Shown here: positions 17,367 to 28,142 of the stretch, piece after piece
Layout: each line of letters opens with the position of its first letter
How positions within the stretch are numbered: the stretch's first letter is position 1
NCBI GenBank assembly: GCA_003045895.1
Contig: PZPC01000007.1
Span: forward strand, 1-64,000
DNA from: Bacteroidota bacterium
GTDB taxonomy: Bacteria; Bacteroidota; Bacteroidia; Chitinophagales; Saprospiraceae
Length of the DNA stretch: 64,000 nucleotides
Direction of reading: 5' to 3'
Program-made: the position numbers and the translations under genes
The notes under the pieces: generated by a model
What the model was told of the DNA's origin: nothing
Database searches by the model: none
The model's input: the letters and a program-made list of their open reading frames with translations, nothing else

Positions 17367-18171
17367 TTAATTAATAGGTAAAACCTGTAATTTTTCCCGT
17401 CTTTTCTCTTGGCCACCATCCAATACTGGATCCGTAACAAAGTTGGGACTAGCATATTTCCCCGCGATAAACAAGCCACTAGTACAATAATACCTACAGC
17501 ATGATGCGCCCATCTCTGAAGACCAACTATCTAATTTATAACAGTCCGTCGGGCTATAGCCTACTGCAACTTTATATTCATAGTGCTTATCAGTCAATAC
17601 ACTATCAGGCCAGGGAGGGAAGATGGTATAGGGAAAGGGAATATCTTGTCTGCCAAACATGCCCAATTCGAAAGCAGCCAAATCTAAGATCGGAAAAAGT
17701 TCAGGGTAACCAGATACGAGGCATTAATAAAAGTATTTCCTACAATTTTACAGTACAAAATACCAGTAATCACATCCGACTCAATTATAGCAAATGGAAT
17801 CTTTACTAAATTAAAACCATCAGTAGTATTATTGACCACAACCGCCCTATCCCAAATGGGATATCCATATTGTGTTGGTTGAAAAAAAGACTTAAAACTA
17901 TCTTTTTTGTTTCTGAAAATACGATTTAACAACTGGGTGACTTTAATACTATCTTCTATAGATTGATGACGTTCAAATACTTCCCCTGATTCTGTAAAGC
18001 CTGAAAATTGATCAAATCCTTGTAGAATAAATGTATTCTGTGAAGTCAAATAATTAAAATCAAAATACTCATCTGAGGAGGTTGATGGCAAGCCTAAATC
18101 TACTGGCAAATCATTTTTGTCACAAGAAGAGAAGAAGAGAAAAGAGAAAAGAGAAAAGAGAGCTTTTTCAT
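17367..18171 (-). pseudogene. Frameshifted AT-rich lipoprotein gene (possible phase-variable)
   Basis: Two minus-strand frames together make one gene. An ATG at 18171 starts a leader (MKKLSFLFSLF...) that runs out of frame after a 7-bp repeat tract. The continuing frame gives a lipobox-like FFSSCDKND and about 145 residues, ending at 17684. A further frame covers 17681-17367 with about 105 residues. Adding one 7-bp unit restores the leader, giving a textbook lipoprotein signal ending in FSSC. Adding one T to the T5 run at 17694-17698 joins the two body frames. With both changes the gene would be 270 codons with a single stop. It is either a decayed gene, a phase-variable gene with one additional error, or a consensus error. 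I do not recognise the protein. Base composition is far more AT-rich than its neighbours. Confidence 0.6.
18137..18161. repeat. Heptanucleotide tandem repeat AGAAAAG x3.6
   Basis: Three full AGAAAAG units (18138-18144, 18145-18151, 18152-18158) with partial units on both sides. It lies inside the signal-peptide region of the minus-strand lipoprotein gene. Seven is not a multiple of three, so each unit gained or lost changes the reading frame. Three units are out of frame and four would be in frame. Confidence 0.8.
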
Positions 18172-18629
18172 TGTTTTATACTTTAGAGAGTTAAAAACTA
18201 TACAATTAAAATAGGTGATGTTGCATGAACCTTTTTGTTCGGCAAAAGTTAGGACTGATTAAGTTTCATCATAATTTTCTGATTACTTGAAAAAGATTTG
18301 GTGAAAATATAACAGTATTGTTTCATGCGACAACATTAACAAGATAATCTATTTTTTTAACTGGTAAAAATATTTTTTTGTTTTTTTTTTAAAAAACGAG
18401 AACGAAGGCTAGTTGAGTCTACTTGATAGAACTTTGGTTCTTCGCCCTTTAGAGTGGGTAATCGCATCTTGAATGTTTCTGCAAATGAAGGTTTTGCCCT
18501 TAAAAGACTGTCTATTAGAAGCTTATAGGTAAATCAAGAAATGCTAATCAGTAGAATACATTTAAGATCCACTATATTCGGCCAAGAACCAGAGAACCTT
18601 TCCCCTATAATTAAATCCGGCTCCTCCGC
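18172..18629. other. AT-rich intergenic stretch, no gene seen
   Basis: 458 bp with long A/T runs (for example TTTTTTTTTT near 18380) and no credible ORF on either strand. It contains the upstream region of the lipoprotein gene. Together with that gene it forms the AT-rich island between the two Dabb copies, which suggests acquired DNA. I see no transposase and no obvious terminal repeats. Confidence 0.5.
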
Positions 18630-18905
18630 TTGGCTTACCTAGACACTAAAGCAAACGCCAACGTAGACGCTAATTTAAGTCAGCTAGCCCAAATTGAAAC
18701 CGTCAAAAATCTACAAATCGGCACATTTTGGAAACTGGGCGACGAAAGAGCCCTCGCCACCTACGACGTGCTTATGGAAATGGGCTTCACCGACGAAGCA
18801 GCCTACCGCGCTCACCAGCAACATCCCCTGCACTTACAAGTAAAAGCCCAATTCGGCGCTTATCTGGCGGGGCCGCTGGCTACGTATGATTATCAGGTGC
18901 GGTAG
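18630..18905 (+). pseudogene. 5'-truncated second copy of the Dabb domain
   Basis: The frame matches the C-terminal half of the Dabb lipoprotein at 16942-17358, sharing LGDERALATYDVL, EMGFTDEAAYRA and the LAGP.ATYDY ending. The open frame begins only at a stop at 18612, has no ATG and lacks the signal peptide and first strands of the domain. The DNA is clearly homologous to copy one but diverged, mainly at third positions, so the duplication is not recent. Translation from the TTG at 18630 is conceivable but would give an incomplete barrel. Confidence 0.7.
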
Positions 18906-18980
18906 GTGGGCTGCTTTCTGCTAATTGCCGCCTAAAGGGAAGAGCGGCACGCGCCTTGCTCAGCCAAAAAAATCAAACAT

Positions 18981-19037
18981 CGTAAATCGTACATCGTATA
19001 TCCTAAATAATGTAAGATGCAAGATGTACGATTTACG
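18981..19037. repeat. 15-bp inverted repeat pair
   Basis: CGTAAATCGTACATC at 18981-18995 is perfectly complementary to GATGTACGATTTACG at 19023-19037, with 27 nt between. It lies in the 245-bp gap between the Dabb remnant and the convergent malic enzyme gene, so it could be a transcription end or a dispersed palindromic repeat. No strong T run follows. Confidence 0.6.
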
Positions 19038-19150
19038 ATTTAAGATTTTGGGGTGGCCCCTGATCGCTGGAGCTGTCCCCAGGTTGGTGCCCGGCACTTA
19101 CACGCTTCCACCTTTATACCTTTTACCCGCTTCCACCTTTCCACCTCTCC

Positions 19151-21445
<2,295 letters not shown>

Positions 21446-21552
21446 TGGTTAGTCTTATTTGGTGCGTACGATCAGTTGGAAGGTACCACCCCTTCGGAGA
21501 GGAATCCACCAACTGCTGAATTCAAAGGGCGTAAAGATAACTAAGCTTGGCT

Positions 21553-22005
21553 TTAGCCAGGCTTAGGAATTGCTTTTTTTAATTCCATCAGGTACAGATC
21601 GTAGCCTGGCGACCAATAATCCTTATCGATCAGGGTGGTGACAAACCCAGCCTGCGCAAAAAAGCCTTCCACCAGCTGGGAAGTGCGGACAATGATTTTC
21701 TCCGGTGCTTTTTCTCGTAAGCCCTCCAGGCAGTACTGCAGCATTTCCTTACCCAGACCCTGCCGCTGATAATGGGGGTGAAAAACAAACCAGGAAACCT
21801 GCCCGGTTTGGGTAGCTGCCTGATAACGGTAACCCGCACAGCTAACCACCATCTCCTGTCGTTCGATAACAAAAAAACAGGTAGGATCACTTTTCAGGAA
21901 GGTAGCGAAGTGTGGTTCTTCTGCTGCGCCGAAGTAGGCAGGCGTATTGAGGCGCAGGAGGTGGATGAGGGCATCGAAATCGGTCGGTACGTAAGGGCGA
22001 ATCAT
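21553..22005 (-). CDS. GNAT-family N-acetyltransferase
   Basis: 150 residues from the ATG at 22005. The frame is open 120 bp further upstream, but MIRPYVPTDFDALIHLL is a standard GNAT N-terminus and the extra residues look non-coding. Motif A, with the acetyl-CoA pyrophosphate-binding loop, is visible as FHPHYQRQGLGKEML. Preceding strands carry the usual VSWFVFHP pattern. The substrate cannot be predicted. It is monocistronic and divergent from the NTF2-like gene. Confidence 0.85.
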   Translation of the reverse strand: MIRPYVPTDFDALIHLLRLNTPAYFGAAEEPHFATFLKSDPTCFFVIERQEMVVSCAGYRYQAATQTGQVSWFVFHPHYQRQGLGKEMLQYCLEGLREKAPEKIIVRTSQLVEGFFAQAGFVTTLIDKDYWSPGYDLYLMELKKAIPKPG

Positions 22006-22177
22006 GCGGTTAGGGTTTTCCACAAAAATACGGGGTACCCATTGAACCTGTACCCAATGAGGAAAATTTACCAAAATTTGGAATTTTAATAAATCGTAAA
22101 AAATAAAAGGCACCTGTTCGAACAAATTACCGTGTTAATACATTTAGTGTATATACATTAATCAAAAACTACCCATT

Positions 22178-22531
22178 ATGACTTATCTCGAAAAAGCACA
22201 GAATATTTACAATATGCTCGGTCAGGGCCAATTGCTGGACGCCTTTGACAAGTACTACGCCGACAATGTTGTCATGACGGAACCCCGTGGCACGCGGGAA
22301 GGCAAAGCAATTTGTCGCGACTATGAGGTGGCTTTCCTCAACAACATCCAGGAATTTCACGACTTGCAGGTGACGGGTATTGGCGCCGACGAAGCTGCGG
22401 GCACCACTTTTGTGGAATCTATGATGGAAGTGACCTTCAAAGATGGCAACCGCGTACAAATGGAGCAGGTGGCAGTCCAGAAATGGGAAGGCGACCAGAT
22501 CGTACACGAGCGTTTCTACTACCAGGGCTAA
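22178..22531 (+). CDS. SnoaL / NTF2-like protein
   Basis: 117 residues with the pattern of the SnoaL-like cone-shaped fold: an N-terminal helix with LLDAFDKYYADNVVMTEP (about 20-37), REGKAICRDYEVAFLNN (about 42-58) and alternating strands to the end. Members are small enzymes or ligand-binding proteins, so a precise role cannot be assigned. The gene has its own rho-independent terminator immediately downstream. Confidence 0.8.
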   Translation: MTYLEKAQNIYNMLGQGQLLDAFDKYYADNVVMTEPRGTREGKAICRDYEVAFLNNIQEFHDLQVTGIGADEAAGTTFVESMMEVTFKDGNRVQMEQVAVQKWEGDQIVHERFYYQG

Positions 22532-22549
22532 ACCTCCCTGTTTAAAAAA

Positions 22550-22585
22550 AAGCCTGTGCTATCCTCGGATGGCACAGGCTTTTCT
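22550..22585 (+). terminator. Rho-independent terminator after NTF2-like gene
   Basis: AAGCCTGTGC (22550-22559), a 12-nt loop and GCACAGGCTT (22572-22581), followed by TTTCTT and preceded by an A run. It starts 18 nt beyond the NTF2-like stop and can act in both directions, also serving the convergent Uma2 gene. Confidence 0.85.
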
Positions 22586-22638
22586 TATGGAGGAAGGTGC
22601 GCTCAGTTCGCGCTATTTTTTGCGACTTGATCGCGGGA

Positions 22639-23268
22639 TTAGAAGCGAATTTTTTCGTATAAATCGCCCACGCGAAAGCTTCCCTGATCCAGCACGGCTA
22701 CTTCCCCAGTTGTGTCGCGGTATTCTTGCAGTAACCAATCCGACCCGCCGTTGATACGGGTTTGACTAATGACGGTAATTTCTTCGCTGTCGATGAAAAG
22801 CACTTGCTGTAAGCTGGGAATTTTGCAATACGCTTTGAATTTTTGTCCCAAATCAAAATTGATCGTTGATTTAGCAAGCACTTCCACCAGTAATAGCGGG
22901 TTAGCCACCGCGTACATACTACCGATAAGTGGGATTTTTTCTGAGCTTCCCTGAATGACCGCACAATCCGCATTGAAATAGTTCTTGCCGCTATCGGGCA
23001 CGTGCAGTGCCAGGTTACTGCCGCTAATACGGATTTCTTTATCCTGAAAGATTTGGCCTAAAAGCTGAATAATTGCTGCTACTAAAGTTTCGTGGTTTTC
23101 GGTGGCGTAACCCATAAACGAGCGTATTTGCCCCTGATCGTATTCGATCCGGTAAGGGCAGTCTGGCAGTATGGCCAGGAATTCCTCCCAGGAGGCGGGT
23201 ACCCGTAGCTCCTCGGCCTGGTCGAGGCGCGCAGTTAACGTAGTGGGTAAAGGGAGGGTTGCTTCCAT
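22639..23268 (-). CDS. Uma2-family putative endonuclease (DUF820)
   Basis: 209 residues. The Uma2/DUF820 pattern, a PD-(D/E)XK nuclease fold, is visible: an N-terminal WEEFLAILPDCPYRIEYDQG (about 28-47), FNADCAVIQG with the first acidic residue (near 97), LLLVEVLAKST with the second (near 124), then DLGQKFKAYCKIPSLQQVLFID. These genes are abundant in cyanobacteria and some Bacteroidota; their biological role is not established. It is monocistronic, with terminators at both ends. Confidence 0.85.
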   Translation of the reverse strand: MEATLPLPTTLTARLDQAEELRVPASWEEFLAILPDCPYRIEYDQGQIRSFMGYATENHETLVAAIIQLLGQIFQDKEIRISGSNLALHVPDSGKNYFNADCAVIQGSSEKIPLIGSMYAVANPLLLVEVLAKSTINFDLGQKFKAYCKIPSLQQVLFIDSEEITVISQTRINGGSDWLLQEYRDTTGEVAVLDQGSFRVGDLYEKIRF

Positions 23269-23347
23269 GGTCTGTTTTATTCTTCTATTTTTTGTCTCGG
23301 CTTCTGGTTCTACAAGATACTAAGAATACCGAAATTTTGCAAAGAAA

Positions 23348-23386
23348 AATGCCTGGCGGTTTGCTGCAACCGCCAGGCATTCTTTT
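23348..23386. terminator. Strong hairpin terminator
   Basis: A perfect 14-bp stem, AATGCCTGGCGGTT (23348-23361) and its complement (23368-23381), encloses the loop TGCTGC. T and A runs flank it on both strands. It lies just past the 3' end (minus strand) of the Calx-beta protein gene. Confidence 0.85.
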
Positions 23387-23406
23387 ATAAAAAAAGAACT
23401 TAACCC

Positions 23407-26289
23407 CTATTCCTTCACCACCTTAGCTGCGTACACGGCTTTGCCTGCGTACATTTTCAGCACGTAGAAACCGGCAGGCTGGGCGGCCAGATCAATGTGG
23501 GTGCCGGGCAGCAGCTGGTTGATCACCAAACGGCCCGCCGCGTCGTACACTTCCACCCGCTCCAGTGCCAATTGGGGCAACTGGATGGTGCCGGTGGTGG
23601 GGTTGGGGAATACCCGCAGGTCGGTTTCGTCGATGTTGGTGACACCTACCGTTTCCAGGCGGGTCACTTGCAGGCAGAAGGTACCGATAGCGTCATAATC
23701 GGCAGCGGCCACGTAGCCATCTACCATCAGCAAATAGTCGACGCCGGGTTCGGTCACGATTTCCAGGTAAGAGTTGTAGACCTGGTTGTCAAAGTCTTCG
23801 TCGTCATTACATGCCACTGCGGTAGGCGCAGCACAGTCGCCGCTGTACAGCGCAAACTGGGTATCGGTATTAATCATCGGGTTATCTGCTCCACAAGCAA
23901 TTGAACGAATGCTGTACTTCTGCCCGTCCCCCGTAAAAGTGTACCAAACGGTATTGTTGAGTACTGGTGCATCACCGAACCAGCATTCGTAGCCAGCACC
24001 AGGGTCGTTGTCCGCGTTGTAGCCGGTGTTGTCCTGGATAGCGGAAACCTGGGCTTCGTTCAGTGGGCCAGCGAAGAGGGCGCTGATGTCGTTGGCGTCG
24101 GTACAGATGTCGCCGGGCAAGGCGGCTGCCGTAACGGTGACGGTAGCGGTAGCCGAGGCCGCACAGCCATTGCCATCCGTGAAGGTATACGTAATCGTTT
24201 GGGCGCCAGCGCCGCCGACATTGGGATCAAAGGTATAGGATTGGCCATTGCCGTCGTCCGTCACACCGGAGCCGCTGTAGACGCCGCCCACGGGAGAGCC
24301 GCCCATATTTCCGGTAAAAATGGTGCTGCCCAAGGTAAAGGTAGCGGGAGAAGGCGCGAAGGTGGCGGTGGGTGGTGTGACTACTTGTACCGTAGCCGTC
24401 GAACTAAGCGTACATTGGCCAGCTATTGAATAGGAAATGGTATGGGTACCTGCTCCGGCAGTGGCCGGATCGAAGGTAAAAGTCATGCCGTTGCCGTCAT
24501 CCGTGACGCCGGGGCCGCTATAGGTTCCGCCAGCAGGGCTGCCGCCGCTGAGGCCGGTTTGTACGCCGGCATCCTGGCAATAGGTCGTAGTGGCAAGCGT
24601 GAGCGTAGAGATCCCAAATATTTCGCTGGGCACAAAGGAAAAACAAACCGGATCCGTCACGCAGCCTCCGGAAGCGCGAATAAGGTAAGTTTCGTTTGGA
24701 GATAAAAAGCTGAGTCCTGAGATGGTCTCCGTGAAGGGGAAGGCCGTTTCCTGATCAGCACACGAAAGACCTTCATTTTCAATTCCAAAAGACCAATTGG
24801 CTGCTCCATTCAATTCGCCGTCGACACCCAGCGTAAACGCCCCCGAAGGGGTATCAGGACACTCAATAACCGTTACCCCATTGATCACCGGCGCGACGCA
24901 GTTGTCAACCGACAGAAAACAGATGTTATCCAGCGCCACATAATTACTGGCGCCCTGCAGTACAACTTCGACTTCCAACAAGGCTACTCCCGCGAAGGCG
25001 GTACCGGCAAAGTCAATATTTTGGGTCCAGCTTCCCCCACTAACGGTAGTCGCTACATCGACGTTTATGGCAGCACCGCCGCTGGCGGGCGTACCGATAA
25101 AACGCACCATGTCAATTTCTGACGTATTGGGTTCTGCGTCGTTCGACAACCAAAGGTCCAATCTCAGGAGTTCGATTCCCCGGTTGGCAGTAGTTACCAT
25201 TAATTTACCTACGCTGCCGCTGTAGGGAACCCCCGCTACCGCTGATTCCAGGTAGTAGTCTGACCCCGTACTTCCGCCGCCGGCAAAGAAACCCGTTTCG
25301 AGGCTGCCGGTAGCCATTAGCGTAATGTCGCCTTCTACGAAGGACGTAATGCCTGCGGCAGCTTCATCTTCGAAGGTTTCGCAATTGGTATCGTCATCCA
25401 GGATGGTACCCACGCCCTGGTCGTCCAGAAGGACGGCGCCATTGGTGGCAGCGCTCAGGTTCAGGAAAAAACTTTCGGAGGTTTCCGACATCAGATCGCC
25501 CGTCACCTGGACGGTTACGGTCTGGCTGAGTGGGCCGCCCATGGTAAAGTTTGCGACAGTGGCCACCACCGCGGTGTAGTCACTTCCAGCGGTAGCGGTA
25601 TCATCGGCCGTGTTGGCCGTTACACTGAAGGCGGTCGTATTATTGGAGCGCGTGATGGTGAAGACAAAGGCGGTATTTCCGGCATCGCCTTCTTCCATAC
25701 TTACATCATTGACCGTCACATTGACCTGCGTAGGATCCAGCGCCGTAAAAGTAAAATCGTCAAGGGCGATGTAGTTCTTGCCCGCTTCGAGAATGACCGC
25801 TACCTGGGAAAGGTTTTGCCCGGCCAGCGGTGTTCCCGCAAAGGAGACCGTCGCATAATTAAAGCTACCTGGATGCGTCACATTGATCACCGCATCCAGC
25901 GTACTCCCGCCCTCCGCCAGGGTACCCCTGAAGGTGACCTGCCCATCGGACGTAGTGGTCCCGGCATCGGCCGAGAGGTAGATATCGACACTGTTCAGCT
26001 GAAAAACCAGGCCGGCCGTCGTGAGCTGAATTTCACCCACGCTCCCGGTGCCGTTGGCTTCTAAAAATTGATTGTCACCGTTGCCATTGCTGCCGCCATT
26101 GGGAAAGGTGGCAATGTTCAGGGGATTGACGGTGGTAAAAGTTGCGCCACCGCCAGAAAAAGTGTTACTCCCGACTGTTTCGGTTTCGAAGGTTTCGGTA
26201 AACTGGGCCGATAGCGCCTGACTTGCCAGCAGTAAGCAACAAGTTAAGGCAAGGCTTACAAAGCGAAAATTGATAAGTTTAGTAATCAT
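23407..26289 (-). CDS. Secreted Calx-beta / PKD-like repeat protein with T9SS sorting domain
   Basis: 960 residues. A signal peptide ends near ALSAQ (residue 29). Two related beta-sandwich domains (about 29-183 and 305-465) flank a Calx-beta domain (about 185-300: EEGDAGNTAFVFTITRSN, TAGSDYTAV, TILDDD). Two near-identical repeats follow (GGSPAGGTYSGPGVTDDGNG and GGSPVGGVYSGSGVTDDGNG), then a jelly-roll-like region (about 730-885). The end is a T9SS type A sorting domain (VFPNPTTG...YDAAGRLV...PAGFYVLKM). No catalytic residues are evident. It is likely a surface adhesin or structural protein. It stands alone, immediately downstream of the kynurenine cluster on the same strand with a 43-bp gap. 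Confidence 0.8.
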   Translation of the reverse strand: MITKLINFRFVSLALTCCLLLASQALSAQFTETFETETVGSNTFSGGGATFTTVNPLNIATFPNGGSNGNGDNQFLEANGTGSVGEIQLTTAGLVFQLNSVDIYLSADAGTTTSDGQVTFRGTLAEGGSTLDAVINVTHPGSFNYATVSFAGTPLAGQNLSQVAVILEAGKNYIALDDFTFTALDPTQVNVTVNDVSMEEGDAGNTAFVFTITRSNNTTAFSVTANTADDTATAGSDYTAVVATVANFTMGGPLSQTVTVQVTGDLMSETSESFFLNLSAATNGAVLLDDQGVGTILDDDTNCETFEDEAAAGITSFVEGDITLMATGSLETGFFAGGGSTGSDYYLESAVAGVPYSGSVGKLMVTTANRGIELLRLDLWLSNDAEPNTSEIDMVRFIGTPASGGAAINVDVATTVSGGSWTQNIDFAGTAFAGVALLEVEVVLQGASNYVALDNICFLSVDNCVAPVINGVTVIECPDTPSGAFTLGVDGELNGAANWSFGIENEGLSCADQETAFPFTETISGLSFLSPNETYLIRASGGCVTDPVCFSFVPSEIFGISTLTLATTTYCQDAGVQTGLSGGSPAGGTYSGPGVTDDGNGMTFTFDPATAGAGTHTISYSIAGQCTLSSTATVQVVTPPTATFAPSPATFTLGSTIFTGNMGGSPVGGVYSGSGVTDDGNGQSYTFDPNVGGAGAQTITYTFTDGNGCAASATATVTVTAAALPGDICTDANDISALFAGPLNEAQVSAIQDNTGYNADNDPGAGYECWFGDAPVLNNTVWYTFTGDGQKYSIRSIACGADNPMINTDTQFALYSGDCAAPTAVACNDDEDFDNQVYNSYLEIVTEPGVDYLLMVDGYVAAADYDAIGTFCLQVTRLETVGVTNIDETDLRVFPNPTTGTIQLPQLALERVEVYDAAGRLVINQLLPGTHIDLAAQPAGFYVLKMYAGKAVYAAKVVKE

Positions 26290-26332
26290 ATTTTTGGTTT
26301 TAGTAGCCTTAAAAATACAAAAAATAAAATGA

Positions 26333-26746
26333 TCAAACCAGCAGGTAAGCCACCGCCTTGATCTCGATCAACAAATGGGGATGGGGCAATTGGTGTACCG
26401 CCACGGTCGTGCGGGTGGGACCCGTAGCGTGATCGAAGAAGGTGCCGTACACTTCATTGTAGCCCGGAAAATCTTTCATATCCACCAGGAAGGTCGTGAT
26501 ATCCACCAGGTGCTGCAACCCGGCGTCCATACTGGCCAGCAGGCCGCCAATGTTTTCAATGACGGCCTGCGTTTGGGCGCGAATATCCAGCTCCACCCGG
26601 CCATCGGCCTGCAAGGTCACCCCGGCGTGGGTATTGTCTGGCTGGCGGCTACTGGTACCCGACACGTAGATAAAATCGCCGACGCGCCTGACGTGCGGGT
26701 AATTGCCCAGGGGTTGGGCTTTGTCTTGAAGAACTTTGCTAGCCAT
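26333..26746 (-). CDS. RidA-family protein, candidate 2-aminomuconate deaminase
   Basis: 137 residues from the ATG at 26746; the open frame further upstream overlaps the kmo 3' end and is rejected. RidA hallmarks are present: VRRVGDFIYVSGTSS near 20-34, the helix QTQAVIENIGGLLASM near 60-75, and TRTTVAVHQLPHPHLLIEIKA with the conserved Arg and Glu near the C-terminus. Known bacterial 2-aminomuconate deaminases belong to this superfamily. As the last gene of the tryptophan/kynurenine cluster, 34 bp after kmo, it most likely deaminates 2-aminomuconate to 4-oxalocrotonate. The alternative is a generic enamine deaminase protecting PLP enzymes such as the adjacent kynureninase. Confidence 0.8.
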   Translation of the reverse strand: MASKVLQDKAQPLGNYPHVRRVGDFIYVSGTSSRQPDNTHAGVTLQADGRVELDIRAQTQAVIENIGGLLASMDAGLQHLVDITTFLVDMKDFPGYNEVYGTFFDHATGPTRTTVAVHQLPHPHLLIEIKAVAYLLV

Positions 26747-26780
26747 CGTTGTGTATGCTTTTTGAGGTGTTACCTCCTTT

Positions 26781-28127
26781 TTAAAGGGCCTGTACCGCGC
26801 GCAGTACGGCTTCCAAATCCAGGTGGTCCACTTCCTCCCGGGAGACGAGGTCGAGGAGGAATTCATCCTGCCGCCGGCCTTTGCTCATCGCCTCGGCGTA
26901 AGACAATTCGGGTTTAAACGTCACCAGCGAATACTTGGAGTAGTAATCGGGGAAGCGGTCTTCCAGGATCATCTCCAGTCGCCGCTTTTTGATAAAATCC
27001 TCGTCGTCCACTTTGTCCTGCATTTCGGTAAAATTATCGATAGCCAGGTCGGCGATGGCGTTGGTATTGGTGGGGCGATGCTCAGAAAAGGCGTGAAAAA
27101 TCTGCGCCCAATTGCCGTCGAATTCGTCAATAAGTTCGTCAAACACCCGCACATCTTCGAAGGCCGCGTTCATGCCCTGCCCGTAAAAGGGAACGATGGC
27201 GTGCGCCGCGTCGCCCATGATGAGCGACTTGCCGTAGGCTTCCCACGGATAGCATTTGATGGTACCCAGCGTACCCACCGGATTGGCCGCATAATCCGCA
27301 TCCAGGTCAATCAGATGGGGCAAAACGTCGGCGTAGTGGGTAGCAAAAAAAGCCCGCACCTTCGCGGGCGTATCCAGGGTATTGAAACCCGCCTCCCCCT
27401 CGTAGGGGTGAAACATGGTGACCGTAAAACTCCCGTCTTCGTTCGGCAAGGCAATCATCATGTAAGCACCGCGTGGCCAAATGTGCAGGGCGTTTTTCTC
27501 AATCCGGTAGCCGCCAGTGGTCGTGGGTGGAATGCTCAGTTCCTTGTAGCCTGAGCGGAGGAAATGTTGGGAAAAATTGAACAGCAGTTTCGTCGACTGG
27601 GCCATCATACTGCGGCGTACTGCCGAGCCGGCGCCATCGGTACCAATGAGCAGGTCACCTACTACGACGTGGCTGTTGCCCTGTGCATCCAGGAAGGTGG
27701 CCGTAGCCGTCTCCAACGCTACGTGCGTACATTTTTGTTCAAAGTGGATGGTCAGGTTGGGAAAAGAATCGGCTTTGTCCAGCAAGGCCATGTTCAATCC
27801 GCCACGGGAAACCGAATTGATGTACTCGTCGTCGCGGCCACTGTAGCGCGACAGGCGCAGGTCGCCAGCTACCGAGTGGATCATGCGGCCGTGCATGGGG
27901 ATGCAGTGGGTCAGCACCTCGTCTTTTAAGCCCACCCGTTCCAGGGCCATGAGTCCACGGGAGGAAAGGGCCAGGTTGATCGAGCGGCCGCCTTCCACTT
28001 CCATCTTTCGCATATCTGCCCGCTGTTCGTGCAAGCTTACCTCGTAGCCGCGCTGGGCCAGGTGGATGGCGAGAAGGGTACCACACAGGCCGGCACCGAT
28101 AACCACTATTTTTTCTTGTTTAGCCAT
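26781..28127 (-). CDS. kmo: Kynurenine 3-monooxygenase
   Basis: 448 residues. The N-terminal FAD-binding fold is clear (VVIGAGLCGTLLAIHLAQRG, residues 8-27), with a second FAD motif GDAAHAIVPFYGQGMNAAFED near 304-324. The conserved R-S-I-N-L-A-L-S-S-R-G segment near 49-59 and LPHLIDLD near 270 fit KMO rather than other hydroxylases. The enzyme hydroxylates L-kynurenine to 3-hydroxykynurenine with NADPH and O2. The C-terminus lacks a clear membrane anchor. It sits between kynureninase (15-bp gap) and the RidA gene. Confidence 0.95.
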   Translation of the reverse strand: MAKQEKIVVIGAGLCGTLLAIHLAQRGYEVSLHEQRADMRKMEVEGGRSINLALSSRGLMALERVGLKDEVLTHCIPMHGRMIHSVAGDLRLSRYSGRDDEYINSVSRGGLNMALLDKADSFPNLTIHFEQKCTHVALETATATFLDAQGNSHVVVGDLLIGTDGAGSAVRRSMMAQSTKLLFNFSQHFLRSGYKELSIPPTTTGGYRIEKNALHIWPRGAYMMIALPNEDGSFTVTMFHPYEGEAGFNTLDTPAKVRAFFATHYADVLPHLIDLDADYAANPVGTLGTIKCYPWEAYGKSLIMGDAAHAIVPFYGQGMNAAFEDVRVFDELIDEFDGNWAQIFHAFSEHRPTNTNAIADLAIDNFTEMQDKVDDEDFIKKRRLEMILEDRFPDYYSKYSLVTFKPELSYAEAMSKGRRQDEFLLDLVSREEVDHLDLEAVLRAVQAL

Positions 28128-28142
28128 GAGCTTAGCGCAATT

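Noticed and set aside
17501-17809. 102-codon plus-strand frame in the AT-rich island
   Set aside because: It is antisense to the lipoprotein frames, which together give a sensible protein after two small corrections.
22639-23268. Uma2 gene as part of a mobile element or restriction system
   Set aside because: There are no flanking repeats, transposase or methyltransferase; Uma2 genes are commonly solitary.
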